NCBI GenBank assembly: GCA_004555705.1
Contig: SFHI01000002.1
Span: 36,159-100,158, forward strand
Direction: 5' to 3'
DNA length: 64,000 nt
DNA from: Clostridiales bacterium
GTDB taxonomy: Bacteria; Bacillota; Clostridia; Oscillospirales; Oscillospiraceae
Shown here: positions 41,776 to 50,584 of the stretch, piece by piece
Numbering within the stretch: position 1 is the first letter of the stretch
Layout: each line of letters opens with the position of its first letter
Notes under the pieces: generated by a model
What the model saw: only the letters and a program-made list of their open reading frames with translations
Databases searched by the model: none
Told to the model about the DNA's origin: nothing
Position numbers and translations under genes: made by a program

Positions 41776-42636
41776 ATGAAGAACAGAGAAGTCATTGAAA
41801 AAATCCTTGCCTACCACCCCTATATTCCCGACTACCACGGCTGTGACGACTGGAAATGCGGCGATCCGGAGGCGGAGTGCACCGGAATCGTCACCGCCCT
41901 GGTGCCCACCGTCAATGTGATCCGCAGGGCCATCGAGCTGAACGCCAACCTGCTCATCGTTCACGAGCCCACCTTCTATACCTCCGCAGACCAGGCGGGC
42001 TGGTTTGAGGATTTCCCCAACGCGGTCTATGAGGAGAAGCGGAAGCTGCTGGACGACCACGGCATCACCGTCTGGCGGGACCATGACCATATGCACTTCC
42101 ACAACCCGGACGGCATCTTCACCGGCGTGCTCAAGTTCCTGGGCTGGGAGGCCCATGCCGAGGTTGACAGGGAGACGGGAGCCTTCGCCCACTTTATTGT
42201 GGACATCCCGGAAACCACCCTGGGCGGGCTCTGCCGCCACCTGATGGACACCATCGGCATGAACGGTGTCCGCTTCATCGGCGACCCGGAGGCCAGGGTT
42301 CATTCCGTTGCCCTGGTGGGCCACCTGTACCCCATGCCTTTCGGTCCCAAGCACGCCGACGGCAGCCCCGCGGAGTACAGCGTCCAGATCATCAAAACCC
42401 TGGAGGAGCGGGTGGACGTGATTATCCCCGGGGAGGTCATCGAGTGGACGGTGCTGGCCTACGTCCGGGACGCCGTCCAGCAGGGCAGAAGCAAGGCCAT
42501 GATCCACCTGGGTCACATGAACTGGGAGGAGCTTGGCATGAAGTATGCCCGGGAGTGGATCAGCGATCTTTTGGAAGCCAAAATCCCCGTGACCTACGTC
42601 CCCTCGGAGGATATGTACAACTACATCACAAAGTAA
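41776..42636 (+). CDS. Nif3-like dinuclear metal-centre protein
   Basis: A 286-residue protein resembling the NIF3/YbgI (GTP cyclohydrolase I type 2) family. The segment NLLIVHEPTFY corresponds to the family's first metal-binding block, with Glu in place of the usual second His. The later EVIEWTVLAYVRDA and IHLGHMNWEELG supply further ligands. The biochemical role of the family is unsettled. The start ATG 41776 follows ACGGAGGA. It is monocistronic with a shared terminator. Confidence 0.8.
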   Translation: MKNREVIEKILAYHPYIPDYHGCDDWKCGDPEAECTGIVTALVPTVNVIRRAIELNANLLIVHEPTFYTSADQAGWFEDFPNAVYEEKRKLLDDHGITVWRDHDHMHFHNPDGIFTGVLKFLGWEAHAEVDRETGAFAHFIVDIPETTLGGLCRHLMDTIGMNGVRFIGDPEARVHSVALVGHLYPMPFGPKHADGSPAEYSVQIIKTLEERVDVIIPGEVIEWTVLAYVRDAVQQGRSKAMIHLGHMNWEELGMKYAREWISDLLEAKIPVTYVPSEDMYNYITK

Positions 42637-42642
42637 AAAGTG

Positions 42643-42668
42643 CCCCCTTTTCCCACCGGAAAAGGGGG
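42643..42668. terminator. Bidirectional terminator between convergent genes
   Basis: 11-bp perfect stem CCCCCTTTTCC/GGAAAAGGGGG with loop CACC. Confidence 0.8.
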
Positions 42669-42687
42669 CTGCTTCGTTCTCGGATTC

Positions 42688-43554
42688 TCAGCGGACCTCG
42701 ACCAGCTCATATTCTCTTGTGCCGTAGCCCAGGGCTGCGGCGGCTTCCAGGGTGTGGATGCCGTTGCGGCTTTCGATGCGGGCAACGATTTTGTCCCTGC
42801 CGGGATCGGAGCTGGCGTAAACCAGGTCCACACAGGCCTGATCAACGGCAATGGGGTCCGCGGAGGCCAGAATTCCGATATCGGCCATGCAGGGCTTCTT
42901 GGCGATGGCGCAGCAATCGCAGTCCACGCTCATGTTCATCATAACGTTGAGGAACACCATATTCCCATGGAAAAAGTCCATCACGGAGCCGGCGGCGTCG
43001 GCCATGGACTCCAGAAACGCGTCATGATTTCCCGTCCAGATTTTTTTCGGGTCTCCCGCCCCGTGGATGTAAGCCTTTCCGAAGGAGGACGCCACACCGA
43101 TGGATATCTGCTTCAGCGCGCCGCCGTAGCCGCCCATGGGATGCCCCTTGAAGTGGGACAGCACCAGCATGGAATCATAGGATGCCATATCCTTGCCCAC
43201 ATAGTTCTTCTGAATCAGCTTCCCGTTGGGAATTGCCAGCTCCAGGTCGGGCCCCTCCGCGTCCAGCAGGTCCACCGGGAAAGCGCCGGACCAGCCATGG
43301 CGTTTCATGAGCCTGCGGTGCTTCCCGGTGGTATTCCGGGCGCCGGGGTAAGCGGTGTTGCACTCCACCACGGTGCCATTCACAGCGTCGATCACCGGCT
43401 TCCAGAACACCGGACCGAGGAAGTTCCGGTTGCCCAGCTCCCCGGAGTGCACCTTCACCGCCACCTTCCCGGGCAGCTCCTTCCCTACCAGCTTGTACAG
43501 CTCCAAAACCTTCTCCGGACTGATCTCCCGGGAAAAATAAACACGCGCGGTCAT
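42688..43554 (-). CDS. DUF362 family protein
   Basis: A 288-residue protein matching the DUF362 pattern: AVKVHSGELGNRNFLGPVF, the histidine-rich LSHFKGHPMGGYGGALKQISIG and CDCCAIAKKPCMADIGILAS with clustered cysteines that could bind an Fe-S cluster. Many family members carry an extra ferredoxin domain, which is absent here. The function is not established. The family is common in anaerobes. It is isolated between a terminator and family B copy 3. Confidence 0.85.
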   Translation of the reverse strand: MTARVYFSREISPEKVLELYKLVGKELPGKVAVKVHSGELGNRNFLGPVFWKPVIDAVNGTVVECNTAYPGARNTTGKHRRLMKRHGWSGAFPVDLLDAEGPDLELAIPNGKLIQKNYVGKDMASYDSMLVLSHFKGHPMGGYGGALKQISIGVASSFGKAYIHGAGDPKKIWTGNHDAFLESMADAAGSVMDFFHGNMVFLNVMMNMSVDCDCCAIAKKPCMADIGILASADPIAVDQACVDLVYASSDPGRDKIVARIESRNGIHTLEAAAALGYGTREYELVEVR

Positions 43555-43594
43555 AAAAAGACCTCCCTCTCATATACTTTGGTCACCACAGTGG

Positions 43595-43955
43595 AAAATT
43601 GCTGGCGACCTCTAAAAACTACTTTTTGGTGTTTTGGGCGAGAGATTTTGATCCAGCAAAAGTTTTGGAAAGGCCGGAATACTTGGTGTATTGCGGACTT
43701 TTCAAAACGCATTGTTGGGACAAAAGATCCGTCTAAAACCCAAAAGGGTAGTTTTTAGAGGTGCCCTGCTGTTTGCAGGTCTGTTTCGAAAACGTCAGAA
43801 AACACAGTAGGGGAGGCATTGTTGCCTCCCGGCGGTGGAATGTACCAATATTCTTTGGCGTTTCGGCGAAAACGTACCGCGCCACGGGAGGCATCAATGC
43901 CTACCCTACAGTAAGGACGCAATTCGTGGAGAAATCAACAAACACTATTTTTCCC
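43595..43955. repeat. Family C element, copy 4 (divergent), carrying family B copy 3
   Basis: The core is 43807-43909. The left unit GTAGGGGAGGCATTGTTGCC and the matching right unit have AT-for-GC changes on both sides of the stem, so the hairpin is kept. The right outer end is worn (CAACAAACACTATTT). Confidence 0.78.
43604..43766. mobile_element. Family B 163-bp palindromic element, copy 3
   Basis: Flanked by direct repeat TGCT (43600-43603 and 43767-43770). Removal restores AAAATTGCTGTTTGCAG, the left outer end of family C copy 4. Confidence 0.93.
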
Positions 43956-44147
43956 CTCTGCCGCCCCGGAGTGAGTTTGTCTCTATTGTATCTCCCCGGT
44001 TCCCCGGAAGTCAAGTGGAATCTTCCCTGCCAGCTTTCCGCTATTTTACGCCTGCGGCTCCTCATACTCCGTCAAAGGCCGGGTGTTCAGCCGGACGGAC
44101 TTGTCTGAATTCAGAATTATGCTAATCGGTTTTACTCAGTGGCCCGA
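43956..44147. other. Intergenic stretch without recognised feature
   Basis: It lies between a C and an A element. No credible ORF with ribosome site and no strong hairpin was seen. Confidence 0.35.
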
Positions 44148-44348
44148 TAAATTGGTGTTTGCCGCACTGAAAAAGAACTGTCATTGCGAACCAGCGCGCA
44201 CGCTGGTGTGGCAATCCCCCAACAATTCAGGACGGTTCGTTAGGGCGTTTGTCCGTTTTTCGTGCATTTCCCCTCTAACCGGGGGATTGCCACGCCACTC
44301 AAGCGCACTGGCTCGCAATGACAGCTATATTTTTCAAACATCAATTTG
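44148..44348. repeat. Family A element, copy 8 (short type)
   Basis: Outer ends are TAAATTGGTGTTT and CAAACATCAATTTG. The core is 44179-44323. The left mini-hairpin is ACCAGCGCGCACGCTGGT, the right GCCACTCAAGCGCACTGGC. Confidence 0.88.
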
Positions 44349-44384
44349 CCGCTCTGCTGAGTTTTTCCGATAAGCACATTATAG

Positions 44385-44409
44385 AAAAAGCACGCCGAAG
44401 CGTGCTTTT
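44385..44409 (-). terminator. Terminator of the glycosyltransferase gene
   Basis: Stem AGCACGC-CGAA-GCGTGCT with A/T runs on both sides, identical to the ade terminator. Confidence 0.85.
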
Positions 44410-44437
44410 GTATGTTCCTGAAAGTCCAAGCGCCGCT

Positions 44438-45589
44438 TCACGAGGAAGCGGCGGTTTTGGGTTTCTCTTCCTTCTCCACGGTCTCTTCGATGAAGCCGCA
44501 CAGCCTGGATGTGGAGAACCGGTTCAGAACCGTGCGCTGAGCCTCCCGCATCCGGGAAGCCACTGCGGGGTCGCGCACAGCCTCTACCGCGGGTAGCAGT
44601 TCCCGCCTCAGATGTTTCACGCCAATGCTCATTCCGCGGTCCGCGAAGAAACGGAAATTGTGGGACTCACAGCCGGGAATCGGGGAAATATGGATCAGCG
44701 GCACCCCGGCAGCGGCAGCCTCCGTGGAGGACAGCCCGCCGGGCTTCGTAACGAACACGTTACAGCCGTGGACGAAGTCCGCCATCCGCTCCGTTTTCTC
44801 CACCAGCGTAATCTGGCCGCAGCCGGCGCAGCTGCGGGAGAGCTTTTCAAAGAGCTTGCGGTTATTGCCGCAGATCACGACCAGCTTTCTGCGGCTGTCT
44901 CCGGCCAGGAAGGGGCGAAGCAGTTTGATCGCCGTGGAAATCTGTCCCGCACCGATGCTGCCCCCGGAGAGCAGCACCACAAAGCTGTCCGGGTCCCACC
45001 CCAGCCGGCCCCGGGCCTCTTCCCGGGTGGTATCCCCGGCGAACTCCGGATGAACCGGGATGCCAAAGGGCAGCAGCCGGTCTTTCTCCAGGCCATAGCG
45101 GCAGAACTCTCCCTCCAGCTCCGGGGAGGGGATCACGGTGTAGTCGCAGTCCGTCTCCTCCTCGAAGGGGGTGCAGACATAGTCCGTTGCCACAAAAAAC
45201 GTCCTGGGCAGCGCGGCCCCTTCCCGCTTCATTTGGGTAAGGGTCTGGGCGGGGAAGGTGTGGGAAGCCACAATGGCGTCAAAATGGTGCTCATCCAGAA
45301 GGGCCTTCATATATCCTACCATTTTTCCGTTGGCCCAGTAGATCGGGGACTTGACGGGCAGATGCCGGTAGGCCTCTCCCAGAAAATAGATGGCGCCAAA
45401 CAGCCAGGGAACCCGCTGGGCAATGCCGATATAGGCGTTATTGACGCGGGAAGCGGTTTTGCTGTCTTTCAGGTCAAAGGCATTCATAAAGGTCACGTCA
45501 TGCCCCCTGCGCCGCAGCTCTTCCGCCACCGCCAGACCGGCGGAATTGTGTCCGCCGCCCATGCCGCAGGATAAAACTAAGACTTCCAT
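44438..45589 (-). CDS. MGDG-synthase-like lipid glycosyltransferase (GT28)
   Basis: A 383-residue GT-B glycosyltransferase that transfers a sugar to diacylglycerol or a related lipid at the membrane. The N-terminal motif SCGMGGGHNSAG is characteristic of MGDG synthase/UgtP proteins. The C-terminal nucleotide-sugar site contains VTKPGGLSSTEAAAAGVPLI. Its ATG lies inside the end of plsY (13-base overlap), which fits a joint role in membrane glycerolipid synthesis. A short Lys/Glu tail ends the protein. Confidence 0.9.
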   Translation of the reverse strand: MEVLVLSCGMGGGHNSAGLAVAEELRRRGHDVTFMNAFDLKDSKTASRVNNAYIGIAQRVPWLFGAIYFLGEAYRHLPVKSPIYWANGKMVGYMKALLDEHHFDAIVASHTFPAQTLTQMKREGAALPRTFFVATDYVCTPFEEETDCDYTVIPSPELEGEFCRYGLEKDRLLPFGIPVHPEFAGDTTREEARGRLGWDPDSFVVLLSGGSIGAGQISTAIKLLRPFLAGDSRRKLVVICGNNRKLFEKLSRSCAGCGQITLVEKTERMADFVHGCNVFVTKPGGLSSTEAAAAGVPLIHISPIPGCESHNFRFFADRGMSIGVKHLRRELLPAVEAVRDPAVASRMREAQRTVLNRFSTSRLCGFIEETVEKEEKPKTAASS

Positions 45590-46188
45590 CCGATTTTTAC
45601 CTCAAACGCTTCCTTTTCCTCTTTGCTGCCCAGCAGCTTCATAACCACAGTCAAAGCGATCAGAAGGTATCCCAGCCGAACCGCACTCACACGGACGACC
45701 TTGAACATGACCGGCAGCGCCGCAATGTAAGCTGCCAGAGTGCGGTGGTAGTGGGGTGTGATTTTGATGAGTGTTGAAAACAGAATAAACACCGCCGCCA
45801 GAATCAGAGCAGGCCGCAAATCCGGCGCCAGACCCAGCAGACAGCCGAAGGAAACGGCGATCCCCTTTCCCCCCCGGAAGTGGTGAAACACCGAATGTGT
45901 ATGGCCCAACACCGGCGCGGCCATCACCAGGGTCAGCCCCAAGGATGCAAAATCCGGCGCGTTATGGCGGTAAAGCATCACAGGCAGCGCGCCCTTCAGC
46001 ATATCAAAGCACAGCGTCAGCACTCCGCACCAGAACCCGCCGTTATGGAACGCGTTGAAGGCCCCCGGATTGCCGTCGGGGCTGTCCGCGGTAATATCCC
46101 CCTTTGTAAAAACGAACCCGAAGAACTTGGCGTACAGCAGACTTCCCGATAAATATCCCAGCAGGATATATGGAACAGCATGAATCAT
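45577..46188 (-). CDS. plsY: Glycerol-3-phosphate acyltransferase PlsY (divergent)
   Basis: A 203-residue membrane enzyme using acyl-phosphate from PlsX to acylate glycerol 3-phosphate. The three PlsY motifs are present in modified form: GYLSGSLLYAKFF, DGNPGAFNAFHNGGFW and HHFRGGKGIAVSFG. About six helices are predicted. The changes in motif 2 (AFNAF for the usual TxNxxR) make it a divergent member, so a paralogue with related function is possible. Confidence 0.85.
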   Translation of the reverse strand: MIHAVPYILLGYLSGSLLYAKFFGFVFTKGDITADSPDGNPGAFNAFHNGGFWCGVLTLCFDMLKGALPVMLYRHNAPDFASLGLTLVMAAPVLGHTHSVFHHFRGGKGIAVSFGCLLGLAPDLRPALILAAVFILFSTLIKITPHYHRTLAAYIAALPVMFKVVRVSAVRLGYLLIALTVVMKLLGSKEEKEAFEVKIGWKS

Positions 46189-46250
46189 GAAACTGCCATC
46201 CTCTCTTCCGCCAGACTGCGGCAGATGAAACGTAAGATCTTTTCTTCGGT

Positions 46251-46279
46251 ATTATACTGTTTTTGGGTTAGTCTGTCAA
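46251..46279 (-). promoter_or_regulatory. Consensus promoter of plsY-glycosyltransferase operon
   Basis: On the minus strand: -35 TTGACA (46274-46279), 17-bp spacer, -10 TATAAT (46251-46256). Both hexamers match consensus. It lies about 60 bases before the plsY start. Confidence 0.85.
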
Positions 46280-46448
46280 TATATGCGGTATCCCCGTTTT
46301 CAAATCCCGCCCTCCCCCGCAGAGAGTCCCCTCTTCCACCGCCGGGAGGTAAAAATCCCCCGGCCTCTGAATAGGTAGAACTCATACAATCTCTCCACCC
46401 TTGTATTTCCGGTTTCACCGCCCGCGCATCCTCGTTGGGAAAAGGGAA

Positions 46449-46482
46449 AAGCCACGGCATCTGTTCTCCCAATGCCGTGGCT
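46449..46482 (-). terminator. Terminator of the aminopeptidase gene
   Basis: 12-bp stem AAGCCACGGCAT/ATGCCGTGGCTT, followed on the minus strand by TTCCCTTTTC. Confidence 0.75.
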
Positions 46483-46489
46483 TCTATCC

Positions 46490-47734
46490 TTATTTCCGCA
46501 TGACCGCCTCAATGTCGGCAGGCGTCCTGGGGATGGCAGCGGACAGGTTTTCGCAGCCTGTTTCCGTGACCAGGCAGTTGTCCTCCACCCGGAATCCGAT
46601 GCCCCATTCCTCGTGGTAGATGCCCACATCCACACAGAAAACCATATTGGGCGCAATAATTTCGGGCGTGGCAATGGCGTCGTGGCAGTCAAAGCCAATA
46701 TGGTGGGCACCGCCGTGCCACATATAGGTGCCCACGTCGGCCACATCCTGCAGCACACCCGCGTCCTTCAGGAGCTGGGCGTTGTAGCTTCGGATGGTCG
46801 CGTCCACATCCGCCATCTTCATGCCGGGACGAATGATGGAGAACATATAGTCGGAGGTCCGCAGGGCGCATTCATAGAGCAGCCTCTGCCGCTGGGTGAA
46901 CCTGCCGTTGCAGGGAAAGCCCCGGGAAACATCCGTAATCAGATTGTCATACTGGGCGCCGACGTCGTTGAGCACCATGTCCCCATCCTGGGCCTGCCCG
47001 GTGTAGGAATAGTAATGGATACAGAAATTGTTGGCCCCTGCAGAGATGATGGAGGGGAACCCGGGGCCCATGGGGCCGAACTGACCGATGGCCCGATCAA
47101 ATTCCGCTTTGTACTGGTATTCATACATACCGGGCCGGGAGGCCTTCATCATTGCGAGGATTCCGGCCCCGGTGATCTTTTCCGCCTGACGCAGGGCGTC
47201 AATTTCGCAGGGCTGCTTGATTGCGCGCAAGCCGCGGACAATGGCGTTGGCATTGCGGAGCTTCAGATAGGGATAATCCCTCTGGGCCAGGGCTGCCACG
47301 CCGTGGGCAGGCGTATCGATGTCATCGGATGAATAGCGGAACAGGTCCAGGTAAAGATTCTCATACCCCCCGGATACGGCCAGAGCCTGCAGGTCCGGAA
47401 GGAAGCGGTTTTCCGGACGGATATCGGAAACACCGGAGATATCCGATGCCTCCCCGGCGGTAAGCCGCCTGCCGGTCCAGCGTTCGGCCATGGGGTCGCT
47501 AGGCAGGATGTACAGCCGTTCGGAAACAGCCGCGCCGCTATCCTTGCAGATCACAAGGACGGAGCTCTTCTGCTGAATTCCGGTCAGATACACGAAATTC
47601 CGCTGGGCGAAGAAGGGATAATATTCATCGTGGGTTTTGCGGATTTCCCGCCCGGCAAGCAGCACCGCCACGGAGCCCGGCTCCATGGAAGCGGCAAACC
47701 GCCGCCGGTTTCCGATGAAAAATGACTTGTCCAT
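46490..47734 (-). CDS. Xaa-Pro aminopeptidase (M24B, PepP-like)
   Basis: A 414-residue dinuclear metallopeptidase that removes N-terminal residues before proline. The metal ligands are in DMVLNDVGAQYDN, GAHHIGFDCHDA and EEWGIGFRVEDNCLVTETG. The N-terminal half is the creatinase-like domain (AVLLAGREIRKTHDEYYPFF). The start ATG 47734 has GGAGG seven bases upstream. An ATG at 47803 gives an unconvincing extension. It is cytoplasmic and stands alone. Confidence 0.92.
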   Translation of the reverse strand: MDKSFFIGNRRRFAASMEPGSVAVLLAGREIRKTHDEYYPFFAQRNFVYLTGIQQKSSVLVICKDSGAAVSERLYILPSDPMAERWTGRRLTAGEASDISGVSDIRPENRFLPDLQALAVSGGYENLYLDLFRYSSDDIDTPAHGVAALAQRDYPYLKLRNANAIVRGLRAIKQPCEIDALRQAEKITGAGILAMMKASRPGMYEYQYKAEFDRAIGQFGPMGPGFPSIISAGANNFCIHYYSYTGQAQDGDMVLNDVGAQYDNLITDVSRGFPCNGRFTQRQRLLYECALRTSDYMFSIIRPGMKMADVDATIRSYNAQLLKDAGVLQDVADVGTYMWHGGAHHIGFDCHDAIATPEIIAPNMVFCVDVGIYHEEWGIGFRVEDNCLVTETGCENLSAAIPRTPADIEAVMRK

Positions 47735-47983
47735 AATAACACCTCCGGACAGATCAATGGCGCTCAGAAGGCATCCGGCCCGAATTCCGGGTCCGATTCC
47801 CATTTCTCCGGCCCTGGCAAACGTCGTTGTATCGCGGAACCCTTCCTTTCTGGCGCGGCCCTATCATAGCAAAAATAAACCGATTATTCAATGGGGTGTA
47901 TCCAAAAAGTGCGTGCCCTTCCCCTGCAATCTGCGGGATGCGCAACGGGTAAGCGCATCCTGTGCGGCTGCCGGAGAGGATTG

Positions 47984-48040
47984 CTTGTTGACATATCAAC
48001 AAGTATATGGTACAATTCTGCTTGTTGATATGTCAACAAG
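47984..48040 (+). promoter_or_regulatory. Promoter enclosed by two 20-bp palindromic operators
   Basis: Operator 1, CTTGTTGACATATCAACAAG (47984-48003), contains the -35 TTGACA (47988-47993). A 17-bp spacer leads to -10 TACAAT (48011-48016). Operator 2 (48021-48040) is the exact reverse complement of operator 1 and covers the transcription start. Centres are 37 bp apart. This is the layout of tight repression by a TetR- or MarR-like dimer. No such repressor gene is in the vicinity. The first downstream genes are the alcohol dehydrogenase remnant and the aldehyde dehydrogenase. Confidence 0.88.
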
Positions 48041-48206
48041 TGACGTAACCGTTTCTGTCCCGACCCCAAGCCCCTGAATCCGATGTGTGATTGCGCTGCT
48101 TCGCAGGTTTGACAGGGGGCCTCACAATGCGCCTTTCGGGCGTTTTTCAGGATAAAACACGGAGGGGCAGTTTTTGAGCTGCCCGACAAGGAGGCAAGGG
48201 ATCACA
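48041..48206 (+). other. Leader between twin-operator promoter and ADH remnant
   Basis: It holds a small hairpin GGGCAG/CTGCCC (48162-48181) and a GCGCC-TTTC-GGGCG-TTTTT structure near 48128 that could weakly attenuate. AAGGAGG at 48189 serves the ATG at 48207. Confidence 0.45.
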
Positions 48207-48832
48207 ATGTTTCTTTTCAAAGCGGCGCTTTCCGTGCATTTCAGATGGTGATGCGTGCCGCGCTGCCGGTTCTGCCCTACCGGGAACCGGAGATCATCCG
48301 CTCCTGCCGGGAACTGGACCGCGTTTTTAAAAAGGAGCAAATCAAATCCGTCCTGATCGCCACCGACCAGGGCATTGTCAGCCACAGATTGACTGCCTCT
48401 GTTGAGGCAGTGCTGGCAAACAGCAGCGTTGTCTGCACGATTTACGATAAAACCCAGCCGAACCCCACCGTCAGCAATGTAGAGGACGCGCTTACCCTCT
48501 ACCGTGCCCACGGCTGCGACAGCCTGATTGCCATCGGCGGCGGCTCCTCCATGGACTGCGCCAAGGCTGTCGGTGCGCGGGTTGCCCATCCGAAAAAGAG
48601 CCTGCAGCAGATGAAGGGCATTCTCCGGGTCCTGCGTCCCCTGCCCACGCTCATTGCCATCCCCACCACTGCGGGCACGGGCAGCGAGGTCACTCTGGCA
48701 GCGGACATTCCTGAGCTGGCCCGCCACGCCGAGCAGGAGGCCAATCCCCTCTACCCGGTACCAAAGCTGATGGACACCGGAGAACTGGAGACCATCTATC
48801 ACAAAATCGCGGATTGGAGTGTGGAACAATGA
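48207..48832 (+). pseudogene. Broken iron-containing alcohol dehydrogenase
   Basis: Remnant of a ~390-residue class III (Fe) alcohol dehydrogenase. The natural start seems to be ATG 48207 (MFLFKA) after AAGGAGG. The expected continuation (FRAFQMVMRAALPVLPYREP) is one base out of frame, pointing to a 1-base loss near 48227. From there the frame is open to 48832. It shows the NAD-binding region IGGGSSMDCAKAVGA and PTTAGTGSEVTLAA, then jumps to the C-terminal end DIPELARHAEQEANPLYPVP. The middle ~170-180 residues with the iron ligands are missing, so it cannot be active. Its stop overlaps the aldehyde dehydrogenase start (ATGA). Confidence 0.85.
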
Positions 48833-50211
48833 CCAATGAGGAAATCCGGAACCTGCTGGAAAAGCAGCGCGCATTCTTCAAAAGCGGCGCGACAATCCCT
48901 GTCCGTTTTCGCATTGCCCAGCTGGAAAAGCTGTACGCCGCAGTCAAAAAATACGAAAAGGAAATTCACGACGCACTGAAGCGCGACCTGGGCAAGAGCC
49001 ATTACGAGAGCTTTATGTGCGAAAGCGGGCTGGTGGAGTCCGAAATCTCCTGGATGCTCCGTCACACCAGGAAGCTTTCCAGGCGCAGAACGGTTTATAC
49101 CCCGCTGGCTCAGTTTTCCTCCCACAGCTACTGTCAGCCCGTACCCTATGGAAACACCCTGATCATGAGTCCATGGAACTATCCGTTCCTTCTGACCATG
49201 GACCCGCTTGCCGATGCCATCGCCGCGGGCAACACCGCGATTGTCAAACCCAGCGCCTATTCTCCGGCCACCAGCCGGATCATCGAAACCATCCTCCGGG
49301 AGTGCTTTCCTGAGGAATATGTGGCCGTCGTGACCGGCGGAAGAGCGGAAAACGCGGCGCTGCTGGATCAGAAATTCGACCTTGTGTTCTTCACGGGAAG
49401 TCAGGCCGTGGGCAAGGAGGTTCTGCGCCGCTGCGCGGAACACCTGACGCCTGCCGTGCTGGAGCTGGGCGGCAAGAGCCCCTGCATTGTCGACGCCAGC
49501 GCGGATATCCCTCTGGCGGCAAAACGCATTGTCTTTGGCAAATATCTCAACTGCGGGCAAACCTGCGTCGCCCCGGACTACATCCTCTGCCAGCGGTCCG
49601 TCAAGGACGCGTTTGTTGCCGAGGTCATCAAGCAAATCAGGGAACAGTACGGAGACAATCCCCTGGAAAACCCAGACTACGGCAGGATCATTAACGAGAA
49701 GCACTTCCGCCGTCTTTGCGGCATGATAGACCCGGCAAAAGTGGTGGCGGGCGGGGAAACCGACCCGCAGAATTGCCGGATCGCGCCGACGGTGATGGAT
49801 CACGTCACCCGGGACGACGCGGTGATGGGGGAAGAAATCTTCGGGCCGATCATGCCCATACTTCCCTTCGACAGCTTCGACGCAGTGGTGGATGACCTGA
49901 AGGAGGCTGACAAGCCCCTGGCGCTGTATCTGTTCTCCCACGACAGGCAGCACATCCGGCGCGTCACCACCGAACTGCGCTATGGCGGCGGCTGCATCAA
50001 CGATGTGGTCATCCACCTTGCCACCAGCAGCATGGGCTTTGGCGGCGTGGGCGAAAGCGGCATGGGTTCCTATCACGGTAAGGCCGGTTTTGAAGCCTTC
50101 TCGCATACAAAATCCATTGTGAATAAAAGAACGTGGATGGATTTGCCCATGCGGTATCAGCCGTATAAAAGCAGGCTGTACGAAGCGCTGCTGCACATCT
50201 TCCTGCGATAA
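48829..50211 (+). CDS. Aldehyde dehydrogenase (class 3-like, NAD(P)+)
   Basis: A 460-residue cytoplasmic enzyme oxidising aldehydes to acids. The catalytic cysteine is in GKYLNCGQTCVAPD, the glutamate in PAVLELGGKSPCIVD, and the cofactor motif is FFTGSQAVGKEV. The C-terminal ~40 residues (KRTWMDLPMRYQPYKSRLYEALLHIFLR) are like the membrane-associating tail region of fatty-aldehyde dehydrogenases. The start is ATG 48829, overlapping the stop of the ADH remnant, so translation was coupled to the now broken gene. It is expressed from the twin-operator promoter unless a weaker internal one exists. Confidence 0.94.
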   Translation: MTNEEIRNLLEKQRAFFKSGATIPVRFRIAQLEKLYAAVKKYEKEIHDALKRDLGKSHYESFMCESGLVESEISWMLRHTRKLSRRRTVYTPLAQFSSHSYCQPVPYGNTLIMSPWNYPFLLTMDPLADAIAAGNTAIVKPSAYSPATSRIIETILRECFPEEYVAVVTGGRAENAALLDQKFDLVFFTGSQAVGKEVLRRCAEHLTPAVLELGGKSPCIVDASADIPLAAKRIVFGKYLNCGQTCVAPDYILCQRSVKDAFVAEVIKQIREQYGDNPLENPDYGRIINEKHFRRLCGMIDPAKVVAGGETDPQNCRIAPTVMDHVTRDDAVMGEEIFGPIMPILPFDSFDAVVDDLKEADKPLALYLFSHDRQHIRRVTTELRYGGGCINDVVIHLATSSMGFGGVGESGMGSYHGKAGFEAFSHTKSIVNKRTWMDLPMRYQPYKSRLYEALLHIFLR

Positions 50212-50228
50212 GATATCCCATACCTTAA

Positions 50229-50257
50229 AAGGGCTGATCCGCAATGGGTCAGCCCTT
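50229..50257. terminator. Bidirectional terminator
   Basis: 12-bp stem (one G-T pair) AAGGGCTGATCC/GGGTCAGCCCTT with loop GCAAT between convergent genes. Confidence 0.75.
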
Positions 50258-50262
50258 CTGCT

Positions 50263-50557
50263 TTATGCGGTTCGTTCGAACTGGCTGTTGTAAAGCTCCG
50301 TGTAGAAGCCGTTCCGCTTCAGCAGCTCCTCATGGGTGCCCCGTTCCACAATGTCGCCATCCCGCAGGACAAGGATCAGGTCCGCGTTTTTGATGGTGGA
50401 GAGGCGGTGGGCAATGACAAAGCTGGTACGTTTCTGCGTCAGACGCTCCATGGCTCTCTGGGTCATGATCTCCGTTCGGGTATCCACGCTGGAAGTGGCT
50501 TCATCCAAAATCAGCATGGGACTGTCCTGGATCATGGCTCTGGCAATTGCCTGCCCG
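50263..50557 (-). pseudogene. C-terminal fragment of an ABC exporter ATPase
   Basis: About 95 residues: GQAIARAM, then the Walker B region MLILDEATSSVDTRTE, the switch SFVIAHRLSTIKNAD and the usual C-terminus VERGTHEELLKRNGFY. This is the end of a fused membrane-plus-ATPase exporter (MdlB/MsbA type). The LSGGQ signature, Walker A and the whole membrane domain are missing. The sequence before GQAIARAM does not continue the family. An ATG at 50535 could start a peptide, but it would not be a working ATPase. Confidence 0.85.
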
Positions 50558-50584
50558 TAACGCCACTTTCAGGGATGGAATTCC

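Noticed and set aside
48127..48177. Possible 16-residue leader peptide (MRLSGVFQDKTRRGSF)
   Set aside because: It has a fair ribosome site, but no regulatory codon run and no clear attenuator, so the support is too weak.
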